The notes under the pieces were generated by a model that was not told the DNA's origin, ran no database searches, and saw only the letters and a list, made by a program, of their open reading frames with translations. Position numbers and translations under genes: made by a program. From positions 1-43,988 of the forward strand of contig CALKUH010000048.1 of the NCBI GenBank assembly GCA_937996795.1: DNA of 43,988 nucleotides, given 5' to 3'. The stretch is from an uncultured Verrucomicrobiota bacterium. GTDB lineage: Bacteria; Verrucomicrobiota; Kiritimatiellia; CAIVKH01. Shown here piece by piece: positions 43,470-43,988 of this stretch. The stretch's first letter is position 1. Every line of letters starts with the position of its first letter.

Positions 43470-43988
43470 ATGCATGTGCTCGTCGTGGAGGACGACCCGG
43501 ACATGCTGAGCCTCATCAAGGCCGGCCTCGAGACGGCCGCGCACGAGGTGACGACCTGCCGCACGGCGGAACGCGCGCTGGTCGTGGTGCGCGAACAGGC
43601 CTTCGACCTGCTGCTGCTCGACGTGGAACTGCCGGGGCGCGACGGGTTGAGCGTGTTGCGGGAGGTGCGGCAGCGCAAAAGCCACGTGCCGGTGATCATC
43701 ATCACCGGAGGGCGCACGTCGACGGAAGACCGCGTGCGGGGTCTTGATGCCGGGGCCGACGACTATTTGATCAAACCCTTCCCGCTGCCGGAACTGCTCG
43801 CGCGGATTCGCGCGGTGCGCCGCCGCGCGGAGGACGCCGTCGCCGGGGAGCTGCGCGTCGGCGATATCGAGTTGAATCCGGCCCGACGCGTGGCGCGCCG
43901 GGCCGGCATCGAGCTTTCGCTGACGGCGCGCGAATTCGACGTGTTGGAGTACCTGATGCGGCGCGCGGGCGAAGTGGTGAGCCGCGAG
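43470..43988 (+). CDS. OmpR/PhoB-family response regulator (partial, cut by window end)
   Basis: The first 173 residues are visible. The receiver domain (1-115) has Asp8 and Asp9, the phosphate acceptor Asp51 (LLLDVELPG), Thr79 and Lys102 (DDYLIKPF). The DNA-binding domain starts near 130, with LTAREFDVLEYLMRRAGEVVSRE up to the edge. ATG 43470 has an AGGAGG site nine bases upstream, 13 bases after folB. The partner kinase is expected beyond the edge; the regulated genes are unknown. Confidence 0.93.
   Translation, partial: MHVLVVEDDPDMLSLIKAGLETAAHEVTTCRTAERALVVVREQAFDLLLLDVELPGRDGLSVLREVRQRKSHVPVIIITGGRTSTEDRVRGLDAGADDYLIKPFPLPELLARIRAVRRRAEDAVAGELRVGDIELNPARRVARRAGIELSLTAREFDVLEYLMRRAGEVVSRE

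Overview
The window reads as chromosomal DNA of a Gram-negative bacterium of the PVC superphylum, most likely Verrucomicrobiota or Kiritimatiellota. By eye it is high in G+C almost throughout. The basis is the combination of a DUF1800/DUF1501 secreted-protein locus with PA14 and CHRD modules, a flotillin/NfeD/bactofilin-like membrane operon, Kdo and heptose (LPS) genes, and short-period repeats filling operon spacers. The phylum call is an inference from gene content, not from a marker gene.

Layout. (1) 1-1.9 kb: an AT-richer stretch with the 3' end of a DUF6973-type protein and two small exported or membrane unknowns. (2) 2.0-9.8 kb, minus: an F1Fo ATP synthase operon in the order atpZ-atpI-atpB-E-F-H-A-G-D-C, followed by two small membrane proteins, one with a DUF6787-like pattern. 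(3) 10.0-14.9 kb, plus: a cytidylate-kinase-like protein, then a promoter with a perfect palindromic operator, a siroheme sulfite reductase and a TPR/GltD-like/ferredoxin fusion that is its probable electron donor. (4) 15.0-19.0 kb, plus: a degenerate archaemetzincin-like secreted protein, serS, a nucleotide-sugar epimerase and a glycosyltransferase. (5) 19.0-25.9 kb, minus: a 1647-residue PA14/CHRD/DUF1800 protein, its DUF1501 partner and a pseudopilin-like anchored protein. (6) 26.1-28.1 kb, minus: HIT, phoH, ybeY. (7) 28.1-32.8 kb, plus: an overlapping operon of an HExxH peptidase, holA, a DUF3108 protein, heptose-7-phosphate kinase and kdsB. (8) 32.8-36.7 kb: xylA-xylB, divergent from an AraC-type regulator, with a palindrome between them. 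(9) 36.7-37.4 kb: a small AT-richer membrane gene and tRNA-Leu(CAA) with its promoter and a hairpin. (10) 37.4-42.3 kb, minus: long NfeD, short NfeD, bactofilin-like membrane protein, FloA and a proline-rich unknown. (11) 42.4-44.0 kb, plus: folM-like and folB, then a response regulator cut by the window end.

How the genes work together. The atp genes make a predicted proton-coupled ATP synthase whose epsilon subunit lacks the regulatory C-terminal helices. The sulfite reductase and the fusion flavoprotein form an assimilatory sulfite-to-sulfide module. KdsB and the heptose kinase supply LPS inner-core precursors. XylA and XylB bring xylose to xylulose 5-phosphate. FloA and the NfeD proteins fit a membrane-microdomain and quality-control system. 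No stretch longer than about 300 bases lacks a gene. I see no CRISPR array, insertion sequence, phage gene or rRNA gene.

The strongest candidates for something undescribed are the sulfite reductase with its TPR-flavoprotein-ferredoxin fusion, the short-period repeats that fill atp operon spacers, the dead archaemetzincin-like secreted protein, the bactofilin-like protein inside a flotillin/NfeD operon, and the DUF6973 end with two unknown small partners.
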